Origin: Bradyrhizobium iriomotense
GTDB taxonomy: Bacteria > Pseudomonadota > Alphaproteobacteria > Rhizobiales > Xanthobacteraceae
Length of the DNA: 64,000 nucleotides
Assembly (NCBI RefSeq): GCF_030160715.1
Contig: NZ_BSOW01000009.1
Coordinates: 62,001 to 126,000, forward strand
Reading direction: 5' to 3'
Each line of letters begins with the position of its first letter. Within the stretch, counting starts at the first letter, position 1. Positions 47,397 through 58,026 of the stretch are shown here, in pieces. Position numbers and translations under genes: made by a program. The notes beneath the pieces were generated by a model. The model was not told where the DNA came from. It saw only the letters and a program-made list of their open reading frames with translations, and did no database searches.

Positions 47397-48254
47397 CTAT
47401 CTGAGAAGACCGGCAATTCGCTCCGACCGAACAATGGCGTCGCCAAGATCGACAAACCCGTCAAGGTCGCGCGGGGCTGCCGCCAGCCCGACGCCTTTCG
47501 TGTCGCCCGCATGCGGTGCCCACACCTCCCGGGTCTCAAGAAGGTAGACGCCATATACCGCCCGCAGTTCACCGGCCTCGTTAGTCCCGACGCCTTGCTG
47601 TATTGAGTAAGCAGCGAGCGCGGCGTTGGTCACGATCGATGCCTCAATAAGGGCCTCTCGGTATCCCGGGCGGTGCGCAACCTCCGGTCCGAACGCCGTG
47701 GCCAACTTCCTTGCGCACGTCTGAATCACGACCAGCAAACGATCCAGAATGTTGCGCAGCGAATGCTTCGTCGCGAGGGACAAGTAGTCGCCGGGATCCA
47801 GGAACACATCCACAGCGCTGGTCACAGCGCCGCATCCGCTATGTCCCAAGACAACGATGAGTTTTACACTGCCGCCCAGGTGGTCCACCGCAAACTTCAG
47901 GCTGCCCAGGACGTCCGTGCCCAGCACGTTGCCTGCGACCCTGACGACGAAGAGGTCGTTCGGGCCTTCGTTGAAGATGAGTTCGATCGGCACCCTGGCG
48001 TCCGAGCAGCCAAGAACCGCGGCGAAGGGGTGCTGGGTGGGTGTTCCGATTTGGCCAGAGATCAGGCCTAGATCACGCGCATCGACGGGCACAACTCTCT
48101 CTGTTCGCCCATGTTCGTCTTTGACCTGATCGAGGAGCGCGGCGAAGGTCCGGTTGCCTTCATCGAGACGTAGTAGCGCTTGGTCGCTATCGGATGGTCG
48201 GTGTCTCGCAGGCGCATCTGCTTGATATCGGTAGATGACGTCGACCGTTTTCAC
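47397..48254 (-). CDS. beta-class carbonic anhydrase
   Basis: The 285-residue enzyme has the zinc and active-site residues Cys and Asp-Arg in AVLGCSDARVPIELIF and His-x-x-Cys in VVLGHSGCGAVTSAV, with FVVRVAGNVLG between. It interconverts CO2 and bicarbonate. About 50 N-terminal residues precede the core and match no signal peptide. It lies 18 bp downstream of a SulP transporter on the same strand, so the two form an operon for bicarbonate uptake and use. Confidence 0.93.
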   Translation of the reverse strand: MKTVDVIYRYQADAPARHRPSDSDQALLRLDEGNRTFAALLDQVKDEHGRTERVVPVDARDLGLISGQIGTPTQHPFAAVLGCSDARVPIELIFNEGPNDLFVVRVAGNVLGTDVLGSLKFAVDHLGGSVKLIVVLGHSGCGAVTSAVDVFLDPGDYLSLATKHSLRNILDRLLVVIQTCARKLATAFGPEVAHRPGYREALIEASIVTNAALAAYSIQQGVGTNEAGELRAVYGVYLLETREVWAPHAGDTKGVGLAAAPRDLDGFVDLGDAIVRSERIAGLLR

Positions 48255-48272
48255 ATCGGCTTCCTTTTGCGG

Positions 48273-49991
48273 TTAGCCTGCCTGTCTCAAGGTCACCAAA
48301 AGTACCTTCTCGACAGTTGCGGTGCGATCGATGTCGCCGACCTTGTCCTCGAGGCCATCGGCGCGCAAGAGATCGCGCACTCTTCCGTGGGCGCCGACGA
48401 TCCGCAGCGCGACAGCGCGGCTCGAGAGCTCGGCCTCCAACTCGCGCAACATCCGCGAGCCCGCGAGATCGATGAACGGTGAAGCGGACAGATCGCAGAC
48501 CACCAGACGGATCGGGCCTGAGGTGGATTGAACGCGGGTCAGAACGGCTTCCAGCACGGCATCGGCATTGGGGTAGATCAGCGAGGCCTCCGGTCGGAAC
48601 ACGACCACGCCAGGCACCGGCTCGTTGTCAGGATGGCGCTCCATGTCGGAATATTGTTCGGTCCCGGGAATGCGCCCGAGGAAGGCGACGTGGGGCTGCG
48701 ATGCACGCGCCAGCAGCAGCAGAATGGAAGCCAGCGCCGCGAGCAGGATGCCGTGAAGAATTCCAAGCCAAAGCACGGCCAAGAGCGCGATCGCCGCTGC
48801 CAGGAAGTCGAGCCGGCTGACGTGCCACATGCGGATCATCGCCGGGAAATCCAATAGTCCATAGATCGCGGTGAGGACGACCGCGGCGAGAACGGCCTTC
48901 GGAAGGTTCTCGAGTAGCCCCGTGAGAAAAAGTAGGCACAAGGCCAGTGTGACCGAGGCGAAGATGAGCGCCAAAGGGGAGCGCGCGCCGGCGTTGTCGT
49001 TGACGGCCGACTGCGACAGTCCACCGGCAACCGGGTAACCCTGTCCAATGGCTGCGGCGAGATTGGCGGCGCCGATGCCGAGAAGCTCCTGGCGTGCGTC
49101 GACCGCATAGCCGTGCTTCGCCGCAAGGGTTCGCGCGGCGGACACGCCCTCGATGTACGCCAGCAACAGGCAGCCCCCCGCAAGCGGCAGGATGCCTTCG
49201 ACGTCTCGGATCCGCAGCGCCGGCGGGGCGAGGCTCGGCAGACCCGACGGGATTTTGCCTGTCACAGGAACACCGAGCGCCGGCAGACCGAGCAGAGTCG
49301 CGGCCGCGATGGCCAGCACGACGACGCCGAGAGCGACGGGTCGCCTCGGGAGCAGACGTCCGCCGGCGACGAGCAGAATGAGGGCCACGAGCCCGACAGC
49401 AAGGACCAGCAGCTGGGTCTGACCGAGCTGTCCGACGAACAGATAGATTCGTTCGAAGAAGTTGTGACCGCCGCCTGGGACGCCGAACAGGCTCGGCAGC
49501 TGCGTCATCGCGATGGTGAGGCCGGCACCCGCCTTGAACCCGACGAGAATGCTGTCACTGATCAATTTGACCAGCGCGCTCAACCGCAGCAGCCAGGCGA
49601 ACAGGCTGAGTACGGCCACGGTGAAGGCTGCCAGGCTGGCGATCTGCACGTAGCGGAGTGTGTCGCCGGCGGCCATCGCGCCCACCGTGCCGGCGATCAT
49701 GAGCGAGATGGCGGAGGTCGGCCCGATCGCAAGCTGGCGCGAAGAACCGAACAGTGCGTAGCCGATGCCTCCGAGCAGGTAGCCGTAGATCCCAACCTGC
49801 GGAGGCAGCCCGGCCAGTCCGGCATAGGCAAGGGAGACCGGGATTGCGTAGGCTGCGAGCGTCACGCCGGCGATGATGTCGGAAGGCAGCCAGGCCGGAG
49901 AATATTCCGCGAGCCACCGGGTTGGTGGCAGCCAGGATAGCCACGAAGTCTGCCGCTCGACGCTGCCCGTTTGTCCTGTCGCATCGGCCAT
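48273..49991 (-). CDS. SulP transporter paired with carbonic anhydrase
   Basis: The 572-residue SulP protein has the usual core (WLAEYSPAWLPSDIIAGVTLAAYAIPVSLAYAGLAGLPPQ, split over several helices, and SQSAVNDNAGARSPLALIFASV). Its C-terminal STAS domain spans residues about 455-555. SulP members such as BicA carry bicarbonate, and the adjacent carbonic anhydrase supports that here. A FixK/FNR-like box lies 60-73 bp upstream of its start, where activation would place the transcript start near 50016. Confidence 0.92.
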   Translation of the reverse strand: MADATGQTGSVERQTSWLSWLPPTRWLAEYSPAWLPSDIIAGVTLAAYAIPVSLAYAGLAGLPPQVGIYGYLLGGIGYALFGSSRQLAIGPTSAISLMIAGTVGAMAAGDTLRYVQIASLAAFTVAVLSLFAWLLRLSALVKLISDSILVGFKAGAGLTIAMTQLPSLFGVPGGGHNFFERIYLFVGQLGQTQLLVLAVGLVALILLVAGGRLLPRRPVALGVVVLAIAAATLLGLPALGVPVTGKIPSGLPSLAPPALRIRDVEGILPLAGGCLLLAYIEGVSAARTLAAKHGYAVDARQELLGIGAANLAAAIGQGYPVAGGLSQSAVNDNAGARSPLALIFASVTLALCLLFLTGLLENLPKAVLAAVVLTAIYGLLDFPAMIRMWHVSRLDFLAAAIALLAVLWLGILHGILLAALASILLLLARASQPHVAFLGRIPGTEQYSDMERHPDNEPVPGVVVFRPEASLIYPNADAVLEAVLTRVQSTSGPIRLVVCDLSASPFIDLAGSRMLRELEAELSSRAVALRIVGAHGRVRDLLRADGLEDKVGDIDRTATVEKVLLVTLRQAG

Positions 49992-50050
49992 GGTGCCAAG
50001 CCTTTCGGCGGATGAAACGGTAACGTTGATGTGGCTGCACTGCCGATAGC

Positions 50051-50064
50051 TTGATCCAAGTCAA
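50051..50064. promoter_or_regulatory. FixK/FNR-like box between SulP and DUF2252
   Basis: TTGATCCAAGTCAA fits the FixK2/FNR pattern TTGA-N6-TCAA. It lies between divergent genes, 60 bp from the SulP start and 52 bp from the DUF2252 start, so it could activate either at low oxygen. Confidence 0.6.
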
Positions 50065-50115
50065 CGCTTCCGATCGAAAAGTGAACAAACCCGAAGGTCG
50101 ATAAGGCCGGGGTTC

Positions 50116-51537
50116 ATGATGGATCGTGCGAGCCACAAATCAGAGGCCAGGACGCGGCCGACCGTCGGCACAACACCTCACATCGTTTCCCCAGACGATC
50201 GCGCTGCCGCCGGCAAGGCTCTTCGCGGCAAGCTTGCGCGCGAGCAACATGGCGGCTGGAAGCCGTCAAAAGACCGGCCGAACCCGATCGACATCTTGCA
50301 AAAGTCGGACGCCGGCCGGGTGAAGGAGCTGGTGCCGATCCGCTATGGCCGGATGCTGCAATCGCCGTTCGCATTTTATCGTGGCTCTGCGGGCGTGATG
50401 GCCGCGGACCTGGCGCGGACGCCGAGCACCGGGCTGAGCGTGCAGGCCTGTGGCGACTGCCACCTCGCGAATTTCGGAGGCTTTGCGACGCCCGAACGCC
50501 ATATAATTTTCGACATCAACGATTTCGATGAGACGTCGCCGGCCCCGTGGGAATGGGACATCAAGCGCCTCGCCGCCTCGGTCATGCTTGCCGCACGATC
50601 GATTGGATTGTCCGACGCCACAGGCCGCGATTGCGCCACGGCTGCTGCGCGCGGCTATCGCGAACACATGCGCGAATACTCAAGAATGGATCCGCTCGCT
50701 GTATGGTACGCCAACATCGCCGCCGAGGATTTGATAGCGATCGCGCCAAAGAGTGCTCGGAAACGTCTGCAACGGCGGATTGACCATGCGGCCACGGACA
50801 GGGGCTCGGAGCTGGATTTTCCCAAGCTTGCCGGCAGCGTCGGTGGGCAAATCCGTATCACGGAGCAACCTCCGCTCATCTTTCATCCGGAGGCGGCACG
50901 CGCTCCTGATTTCCTTTCGACACTCGAAGGAATCTTGGGCACCTACAGGGATTCCCTGGCCGATGACCGGCGTCAGCTGTTCGACCGCTACCAACTGGTC
51001 GACGCCGCCATCAAGGTGGTCGGCGTTGGAAGTGTGGGCCGGCATTGCTGGATCGTGCTCATGATGTCGGAGGCCAACAGTCCGCTGTTTCTCCAGGTGA
51101 AGGAGGCGGCGCAATCCGTTTTGGAGCCCTATGCGGGAAAGAGCGCCTATCATCATCACGGACAGCGCGTGGTAATGGGTCAGCGTCTGATGCAACCTGC
51201 GTCGGATTCTTTCCTCGGCTGGCTTACAGGCCCCCGCGACCGGCAATTCTACGTGCGGCAGCTGCGCGACGCCAAGATCAAACCCCTGATTGAAGCGTTC
51301 GACGCGGAAGTTCTGGAGGTCTATGCGAGCGCCTGCGGCTGGGTGCTCGCGCGTGCGCATGCCAAGGTCAGCGAGATATCGGCGACGATCAGCGGCTATC
51401 TCGGCTCATCCAGCGACGAATTCGACCAAGCCATGGGCCGCTTTGCGGTTGCCTACGCCGATCAGGCCGAGCGCGACCATGCCGCCCTGAAAGCTGCTGT
51501 GAAGAAAGGCGACATCAAGGTTTATTTGGAATCCTAA
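50116..51537 (+). CDS. DUF2252 family protein
   Basis: The 473-residue soluble protein shows the DUF2252 pattern: VPIRYGRMLQSPFAFYRGSAGVMAADL, then CGDCHLANFGGFATPERHIIFDINDFDE, which resembles kinase-like (aminoglycoside phosphotransferase) catalytic loops. WEWDIKRLAASV and GVGSVGRHCWIVLM follow. The family is uncharacterised and probably kinase-like. A second ATG directly follows the first. It is divergent from the SulP operon and shares a FixK-like box. Confidence 0.88.
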   Translation: MMDRASHKSEARTRPTVGTTPHIVSPDDRAAAGKALRGKLAREQHGGWKPSKDRPNPIDILQKSDAGRVKELVPIRYGRMLQSPFAFYRGSAGVMAADLARTPSTGLSVQACGDCHLANFGGFATPERHIIFDINDFDETSPAPWEWDIKRLAASVMLAARSIGLSDATGRDCATAAARGYREHMREYSRMDPLAVWYANIAAEDLIAIAPKSARKRLQRRIDHAATDRGSELDFPKLAGSVGGQIRITEQPPLIFHPEAARAPDFLSTLEGILGTYRDSLADDRRQLFDRYQLVDAAIKVVGVGSVGRHCWIVLMMSEANSPLFLQVKEAAQSVLEPYAGKSAYHHHGQRVVMGQRLMQPASDSFLGWLTGPRDRQFYVRQLRDAKIKPLIEAFDAEVLEVYASACGWVLARAHAKVSEISATISGYLGSSSDEFDQAMGRFAVAYADQAERDHAALKAAVKKGDIKVYLES

Positions 51538-51649
51538 CAACAGCGCCCAGCATGAAGAGCGAGATGGCTGCGATCGCGCCCGTGGTCAAGGGAGTGTAGG
51601 GGCCCTTGACCGCGGCTGCGCGATTTTCGAGTTTACTTGGTATCCGTCG

Positions 51650-53080
51650 TCACTTCCGGCCAACGGTGTCACTATCCGCCCGCTCGATGGCCGGAGGATT
51701 CCAAACCCCGGTCAACGCCTCCGACTTCGGCGCATAGAGGCGCATGGTGAGGTTGAACGGTCCTTTTGGCGTGGGCAGCCAGTTGGCTTCGCGATCGACG
51801 CCGGGATTTTCGTTCTGGAAGTGGAGTGTCAGCGACCCATCGGCGTCGCGCTTGAACGGCATCCAGCTGCTCACCGCAAAGCGATTGAGTGGATTCGCAA
51901 CCTGGAAGCCGTCATTGTCATACAGGGTAATCGACCAGAATGCTTCGACCGGCGGCATCGTGTCTTTGGTGAAGCGGATGATGTACTTGTTTGCGCCGTC
52001 GAGCGGCTTGCCGTTTTGATCGGCAATACTGCCCGGGTAGATCGCATCCTCCGGCAGATTGGCGCCGAGGCCGACCTGGGCGACGATCGCGCGCTTCAAG
52101 TAGTAGTTCCCGTAAACGCCCATCGTGTCCGTGTTCATGGACCAGTTGTTTGCGACGCGCGCCAATGTCGGGACTTTCCATGCCATCAGCTTTTGCGCCT
52201 GCGCCGGCGCGTCTTCGACAGCCTTCCGTACCGTCGCGTCAACTTTGGTGATGTCGAAGCTCTTGCCCTGTTCGAGGCCGATCCGCTTCATGCGCGCGAC
52301 GATTGGCTCATCGGTGATGTGCGGCGGGTTGGCCTTGAGCAGCTCTGCTGCATAGGCGAAGAATTTATCGCCGGCCATCGTGTCGACTTGTGTTTTCGGT
52401 GGAGTCTTGACGTCGACGCTGGGATCGACGGTCTGCGTCACGGCGACGGAGGGCTTGCCCCATCCGGACAGCGGCGTGATCTTGTAACCCTTCTGCACCT
52501 CATGAACCGCGGCATAGTCGGCGGGACCATCGGTCTTGGTGCGACCGATGATCCAGACGTAAGGCGTGGGCGCGTCGATGCGCGCGAAACCCGCCGGCAC
52601 GTTTCCGTTCCAGCCCGGCGGTACGACCAGAAAATCGGCGGCCTTGGTGCCTGTCGTGCGCAATCCCGGTGACGCGAACACATCGCTCCACATGTCGAGC
52701 ATCGGCAGCAGGTAGTAGCGGCCGCCGGTATCTGGAACCGAAACGACCATGGGCTCTCGCGTCAGGTCCAGCCAGGCGCTGGAATACAACGTGTCGAAAT
52801 TGGGCCGCACCACCGCCTTCATGTCCGCGGTCGGGTAGGCCTGGATATTGTCGAACGTGTTGGGAGGACCGCCCATTCCCGCGGTCTTGGGATCAGAATT
52901 GATGAGCTGCTTGCGCGTCAGGTCCATCGTCACGAGCGGATAGAAGTAAACATATGCTTCTGCAGCGATGGCCTGTGCCTCGTCCGCAGAAATCGATTGA
53001 GCAAAGCTCGGCGCCGATGTCGAGGCCATGAGAATAAGACCTGACGAGACCGCAGCAAGCGATGACAGATGCTTCTTCAT
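51650..53080 (-). CDS. DUF1254/DUF1214 secreted protein
   Basis: The 476-residue protein has a signal peptide (SLAAVSSGLILMASTSAPSFA). The DUF1254 N-terminal half has AEAYVYFYPLVTMDLTR and PNFDTLYSSAWLDLTREP. The DUF1214 C-terminal half has the ERADSD-type end and DNDGFQVANPLNRFAV. These cell-envelope proteins are widespread and of unknown function. The ATG at 53080 starts the signal peptide and has GGAGAAATC upstream. A FixK-like box lies about 144 bp upstream. Confidence 0.87.
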   Translation of the reverse strand: MKKHLSSLAAVSSGLILMASTSAPSFAQSISADEAQAIAAEAYVYFYPLVTMDLTRKQLINSDPKTAGMGGPPNTFDNIQAYPTADMKAVVRPNFDTLYSSAWLDLTREPMVVSVPDTGGRYYLLPMLDMWSDVFASPGLRTTGTKAADFLVVPPGWNGNVPAGFARIDAPTPYVWIIGRTKTDGPADYAAVHEVQKGYKITPLSGWGKPSVAVTQTVDPSVDVKTPPKTQVDTMAGDKFFAYAAELLKANPPHITDEPIVARMKRIGLEQGKSFDITKVDATVRKAVEDAPAQAQKLMAWKVPTLARVANNWSMNTDTMGVYGNYYLKRAIVAQVGLGANLPEDAIYPGSIADQNGKPLDGANKYIIRFTKDTMPPVEAFWSITLYDNDGFQVANPLNRFAVSSWMPFKRDADGSLTLHFQNENPGVDREANWLPTPKGPFNLTMRLYAPKSEALTGVWNPPAIERADSDTVGRK

Positions 53081-53475
53081 GATGATTTCTCCGGAACTTG
53101 TCTGCGCCGTTGACCAATGATCCAAGTGGATATGCGCTGGGGGTATTTTCCCCATTTCCTTCCTTCAAAGGCAAAGAACGGATGGCGGGCGGGCCAGCTA
53201 AGGAGCAAGGCGCCGCGTTCTGATTGACTTAGATCAAGGATGTCTGGCTTGGGGGCACTTGCAGACGCTCCCGATCGGTTGGGCCGTGCGGGCTCAACAC
53301 CTGGGAGCAGATAGTCCTGGACTAATAAGGACGCGCCCTAATGGCGACTGTCGATGATGCCATTGTGCCGGTGATTTGCCCGACGCGTCAAATGATTTTT
53401 TCTAAAATCCGAAATTCGCGCAGGCAGCCCTCGGCTCCTTTGCATGGGGTTGTTTTCGATATTTTTGTCGGAAGG
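53081..53475. other. 395-bp region between DUF1254 and feoB
   Basis: The left part is the leader and promoter region of the minus-strand DUF1254 gene, with a FixK-like box at 53224. The right part contains a T/A-richer run (53391-53407, 53450-53470) next to the feoB stop. No convincing gene was seen; a plus-strand frame here reads through feoB and is a shadow. Confidence 0.6.
53224..53237. promoter_or_regulatory. FixK/FNR-like box upstream of DUF1254
   Basis: TTGACTTAGATCAA matches TTGA-N6-TCAA. Its distance from the gene start (about 144 bp) is long for direct activation at -41.5 but possible with a 5' leader. Confidence 0.45.
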
Positions 53476-55347
53476 CTATCCCGCGCCCAGCGCCACGGCG
53501 ACGTTGTACACCACCAGGCTCGCGGCATAGGCGAGCGCCAGCATGTAGGCGAAGGTGGTCGCCATCCATTTCCAGCTTCCGGTCTCGCGCCTGATCACCG
53601 CGAGCGTCGAGGCGCATTGCGGGGCGAAGATGTACCAGGCGAGCAGCGACAGGGCGGTCGCCAGCGACCATTTGGTCGCCAGCACCTGGCCGATCTGCTC
53701 GGCCGCTTCCTTGCCGCCCTCGATCGCATAGACCGTGCCGAGGGCCGCCACCGCGACCTCGCGCGCCGCCATGCCCGGGATCAGCGCCACTGCGATCTGC
53801 CAGTTGAAGCCGACGGGCGCGAGCAGCGGCGCGATCGCCTTGCCGAGGATCGCGGCGAGGCTGTAGTTGATGGCGGGGTCCGCGGCACCCGCCGGCGGCT
53901 GCGGGAACGAGGCCAGGAACCAGATCAAGACCATCATCGAGAAGATCGTGGTGCCGGCGCGCTGCAGGAACATCTTGGCGCGCGTGAAGATGCCGATCGC
54001 GATCGATTTCGGCCGCGGCATCTTGTAGTCGGGCAGCTCCAGCATGAAGGGCGCCGGCGCATAGTCGCGCAGCATGAAGAACTTGATCAGGAACGAGACG
54101 AGAAGCGCGCTGATGATGCCGGCAGCGTAAAGGCCGAACATCACGAGGCCCTGGAGGTTGATGAAGCCCCAGACCTGTTTCGGCGGAATGAAGGCGGAGA
54201 TGATCAGCGTGTAAACCGGAATGCGCGCCGAGCAGGTCATCAGCGGCGCGATCAGGATCGTGGTCAGCCGGTCGCGCCGGTTGTCGATCACGCGCGTCGC
54301 CATGATGCCGGGAATGGCGCAGGCAAAGCTCGACAGCAGCGGAATGAAGGCGCGGCCGTGCAGCCCGGCGCCGCCCATGATGCGGTCCATCAGGAACGCG
54401 GCGCGCGCCATGTAGCCGAAATCTTCCAGCAGCAGGATGAACAGGAAGATGATGATGATCTGCGGCAGGAACACGATGACGCTGCCGACGCCGGAGATCA
54501 CGCCGTTCTGAAGGAAGCTCTGCAACAACCCGGCGGGCAGGGTGTCGTGCACGAACTGGCCGAGCGCGTCGAACGAGGAGGACAGCAGCTCCATCAGCGG
54601 CTGCGCCCAGGCGAACACCGCCTGGAACATCACGAACAGGATGAGGGCGAGCACGATGAGGCCGCCGACGGGATGCAGCACCACGGCGTCGATGCGTGCG
54701 GTCCAGGTGTCGGGCCGGCTCGGCAGGCTGACGGTGGAGGCGATGATCCGGTCGGCCTCGCGCTGGGTGGCGCGCAGCTCGGCGACGCTGAGCGGTCGCC
54801 AGTTGTTCTCCTGGGGCTGCGGCGCTACCCCCGCCGAGATCTCGTCGGTCAGCTTGAGCAGGTCGGCGGTGCCGCCCTTGCGTACCGCGATCGAGGTGAC
54901 CACGGGCACGCCGAGCGCGTCGGCCATCTGCGTCACGTCCACCGTGATGCCGCGGCGGGTCGCGATGTCGAACATGTTGAGCACCAGCACGATCGGCCGT
55001 CCGGTGCGCTTGAGTTCGAGCAGAAGGCGGATGGTCAGGCGCAGATTGGTGGAATCGGCCACGCACAGCACGAGATCTGGCCTCGTCTCGCCGGACGCCT
55101 TGCCGAGCACGATGTCGCGGGTGATCTCCTCGTCCGGGCTGCGGCCGCGCAGCGAATAGGTGCCGGGCAGGTCGACCACCGAGACCTGGCGTCCCAAGGG
55201 GGTGACGAAAAAGCCTTCCTTGCGCTCGACGGTGACGCCGGGATAGTTCGCGACCTTCTGCCGGCTGCCGGTCAGCGCATTGAACAGCGATGTCTTGCCG
55301 CTGTTCGGCGTGCCCACCAGGGCCAGATGCAGCAGGGGAGCTTCCAT
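53476..55347 (-). CDS. feoB: ferrous iron transporter FeoB
   Basis: The 623-residue protein has an N-terminal GTPase: G1 GTPNSGKTSLFNAL near residue 11, VANYPGVTVERK, G3 DLPGTYSL and G4 NMFD. A helical linker follows, then a membrane domain with the Gate motifs SSFACAIPGIMATR and CSARIPVYTLIIS and a C-terminal set of helices. It imports Fe(II). It lies 36 bp downstream of feoA. It is shorter than the 773-residue E. coli protein but within the family range. No feoC was seen. Confidence 0.95.
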   Translation of the reverse strand: MEAPLLHLALVGTPNSGKTSLFNALTGSRQKVANYPGVTVERKEGFFVTPLGRQVSVVDLPGTYSLRGRSPDEEITRDIVLGKASGETRPDLVLCVADSTNLRLTIRLLLELKRTGRPIVLVLNMFDIATRRGITVDVTQMADALGVPVVTSIAVRKGGTADLLKLTDEISAGVAPQPQENNWRPLSVAELRATQREADRIIASTVSLPSRPDTWTARIDAVVLHPVGGLIVLALILFVMFQAVFAWAQPLMELLSSSFDALGQFVHDTLPAGLLQSFLQNGVISGVGSVIVFLPQIIIIFLFILLLEDFGYMARAAFLMDRIMGGAGLHGRAFIPLLSSFACAIPGIMATRVIDNRRDRLTTILIAPLMTCSARIPVYTLIISAFIPPKQVWGFINLQGLVMFGLYAAGIISALLVSFLIKFFMLRDYAPAPFMLELPDYKMPRPKSIAIGIFTRAKMFLQRAGTTIFSMMVLIWFLASFPQPPAGAADPAINYSLAAILGKAIAPLLAPVGFNWQIAVALIPGMAAREVAVAALGTVYAIEGGKEAAEQIGQVLATKWSLATALSLLAWYIFAPQCASTLAVIRRETGSWKWMATTFAYMLALAYAASLVVYNVAVALGAG

Positions 55348-55383
55348 TGGATCAAAGGCCTGGGTCGGAGGTCCGGTCGCGCA

Positions 55384-55683
55384 TTAGGCGACGATGATGG
55401 CCATGGCTTCGCGACGGCGCACCGCGATGGTGACGTTGTCGACGCGCACCGCGATCGGGTCGCGGCCGACGATACCCTCGTGCAGGATCTCGACCTTGGC
55501 CCCCTCGACGAAGCCGAGCTCGATCAGGCGGCTTTCCAGCTCGACATCCGACAGGGCCGAGCCCGCACCGCCGGCGGAAAGATGCTGGATGACGCCCGAA
55601 TAGCCGCGCTCGGCCAGCCCCAGAGGCGAACCCGAGGGCGTGTCTGCGGAGGTTTGCGGGAGCGTGGTCTTGTCGTCGGTCAT
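55384..55683 (-). CDS. feoA: FeoA family protein
   Basis: The 99-residue SH3-like protein has a Pro/Ser-rich N-terminal 20 residues. The FeoA core (GYSGVIQHLSAGGAGSALSDVELESRLIELGF, split over two strands, then VEILHEGIVGRDPIAVRVDNVTIAVRRREA) follows. It assists FeoB. The ATG at 55683 was chosen over 55698. An inverted repeat lies 55-83 bp upstream of its start. Confidence 0.92.
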   Translation of the reverse strand: MTDDKTTLPQTSADTPSGSPLGLAERGYSGVIQHLSAGGAGSALSDVELESRLIELGFVEGAKVEILHEGIVGRDPIAVRVDNVTIAVRRREAMAIIVA

Positions 55684-55737
55684 GCCCTGTATTTTCAACG
55701 GCAGCGAGACAGGTCAAGCGCGCTCACGCAGGTAGGA

Positions 55738-55766
55738 CCGCACCTTAGAGTGATTTTAAAGTGCGG
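55738..55766. promoter_or_regulatory. inverted repeat upstream of feoAB
   Basis: CCGCAC...GTGCGG arms enclose CTTAGAGTGATTTTAAA, forming a 29-bp dyad (11 of 14 arm positions match) about 55 bp upstream of feoA. The TTTAAAATCACTCTAAG core on the minus strand partly resembles the Irr-box TTTAGAA-N3-TTCTAAA. It is a good candidate for an iron-responsive operator. Confidence 0.5.
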
Positions 55767-55795
55767 GCCTTTCTTGTCGAACGCCTGGGGGCGTT

Positions 55796-56047
55796 CTATT
55801 GCGCCGGGACCTTCTCGGACAGGACGGCCATAGCGCGGCTCTTGAAGTAATCGAGCACGAACAGGCGGATCGCGGACGACAGGTTGCCCTGCTGGCGATT
55901 GCTGTCGATTTCGCCGACCAGCTCCGACAGCGTCATGTTGCGCAGGCCGGAGATCTCCTTCATGCCGTTCCAAAAGGCCTCTTCCAGGCTGACGCTGGTC
56001 TTGTGGCCGGCGACGACAATCGATCGCTTGACGACGGGCGATTTCAT
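55796..56047 (-). CDS. ribbon-helix-helix domain protein
   Basis: The 83-residue protein has a ribbon-helix-helix pattern (KRSIVVAGHKTSVSLEEAFWNGMKEI, followed by a helix, LSELVGEIDSNRQQG, and SSAIRLFVLDYF). It is a small DNA-binding protein of a conserved alphaproteobacterial family. The ATG overlaps the stop of the DUF4169 gene (ATGA), so they are translated together. Confidence 0.83.
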   Translation of the reverse strand: MKSPVVKRSIVVAGHKTSVSLEEAFWNGMKEISGLRNMTLSELVGEIDSNRQQGNLSSAIRLFVLDYFKSRAMAVLSEKVPAQ

Positions 56048-56232
56048 GGCTGTTCCTCGCGCTCGATCCGATGCTGATCCAGGCGCTCCTTCGCTTGGGC
56101 TTCGCGCTTCTCCTCCGCCGATCGCTCGGCCTTGCTGCGGCCGAACTTCGCCCGGTTGGCCTCCGCCTGCTTCTCCGAGGCTTCCCGCTCGGCGCGCTTC
56201 CGGAAGCGGTTCAAGTTGATGACGTTCCCCAT
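56044..56232 (-). CDS. DUF4169 family protein
   Basis: The 62-residue highly charged helical protein (MGNVINLNRFRKRAEREASEKQ...EREEQP) is typical DUF4169. It is coupled to the ribbon-helix-helix gene, as in many alphaproteobacteria. Function is unknown. Confidence 0.83.
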   Translation of the reverse strand: MGNVINLNRFRKRAEREASEKQAEANRAKFGRSKAERSAEEKREAQAKERLDQHRIEREEQP

Positions 56233-56467
56233 GCCGCGTCTCCATCAGCCAATCCTCGGCAGGCAGGATAAAATCTTTGAAAATAAAGCGCTGTGCCGCG
56301 CACCATGAGACTTGATCGCCATTTGGTCCTCGTCAATCGGCCTCTGATACCATCAAACAATCAATTTTCGCCGGGTCAGGGCAAATACCCGCCTAGCATG
56401 CGCCAGGCCCAGAACATTGACGGTAATCAAATCCCTCCATTCCGGCCTCATTTTTCCTGGGGTTTAA

Positions 56468-56489
56468 GCCTCCGTACGATTACGGAGGC
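56468..56489 (-). terminator. terminator after fumC
   Basis: GCCTCCGTA pairs with TACGGAGGC around a CGAT loop. On the minus strand it lies about 17 bp downstream of the fumC stop codon and is followed by TTAAACC. Confidence 0.65.
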
Positions 56490-56506
56490 CTATCAGAATT
56501 CGGAAT

Positions 56507-57925
<1,419 letters not shown>

Positions 57926-58026
57926 GAGCGCATCCATTCTGCCGCGCGGAACGCGCGCAGCTTCTCGATGCACATCTATATAGGTGGTTTGGCCGCGCTT
58001 GGATTGTCGCGCGTTGCGGCCTTACA

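Noticed and set aside
53341..55833. An 830-residue plus-strand open frame across feoB.
   Set aside because: It is antisense to a fully recognisable FeoB, is rich in Arg, His, Glu and Gln as GC-rich shadows are, and has no domain.
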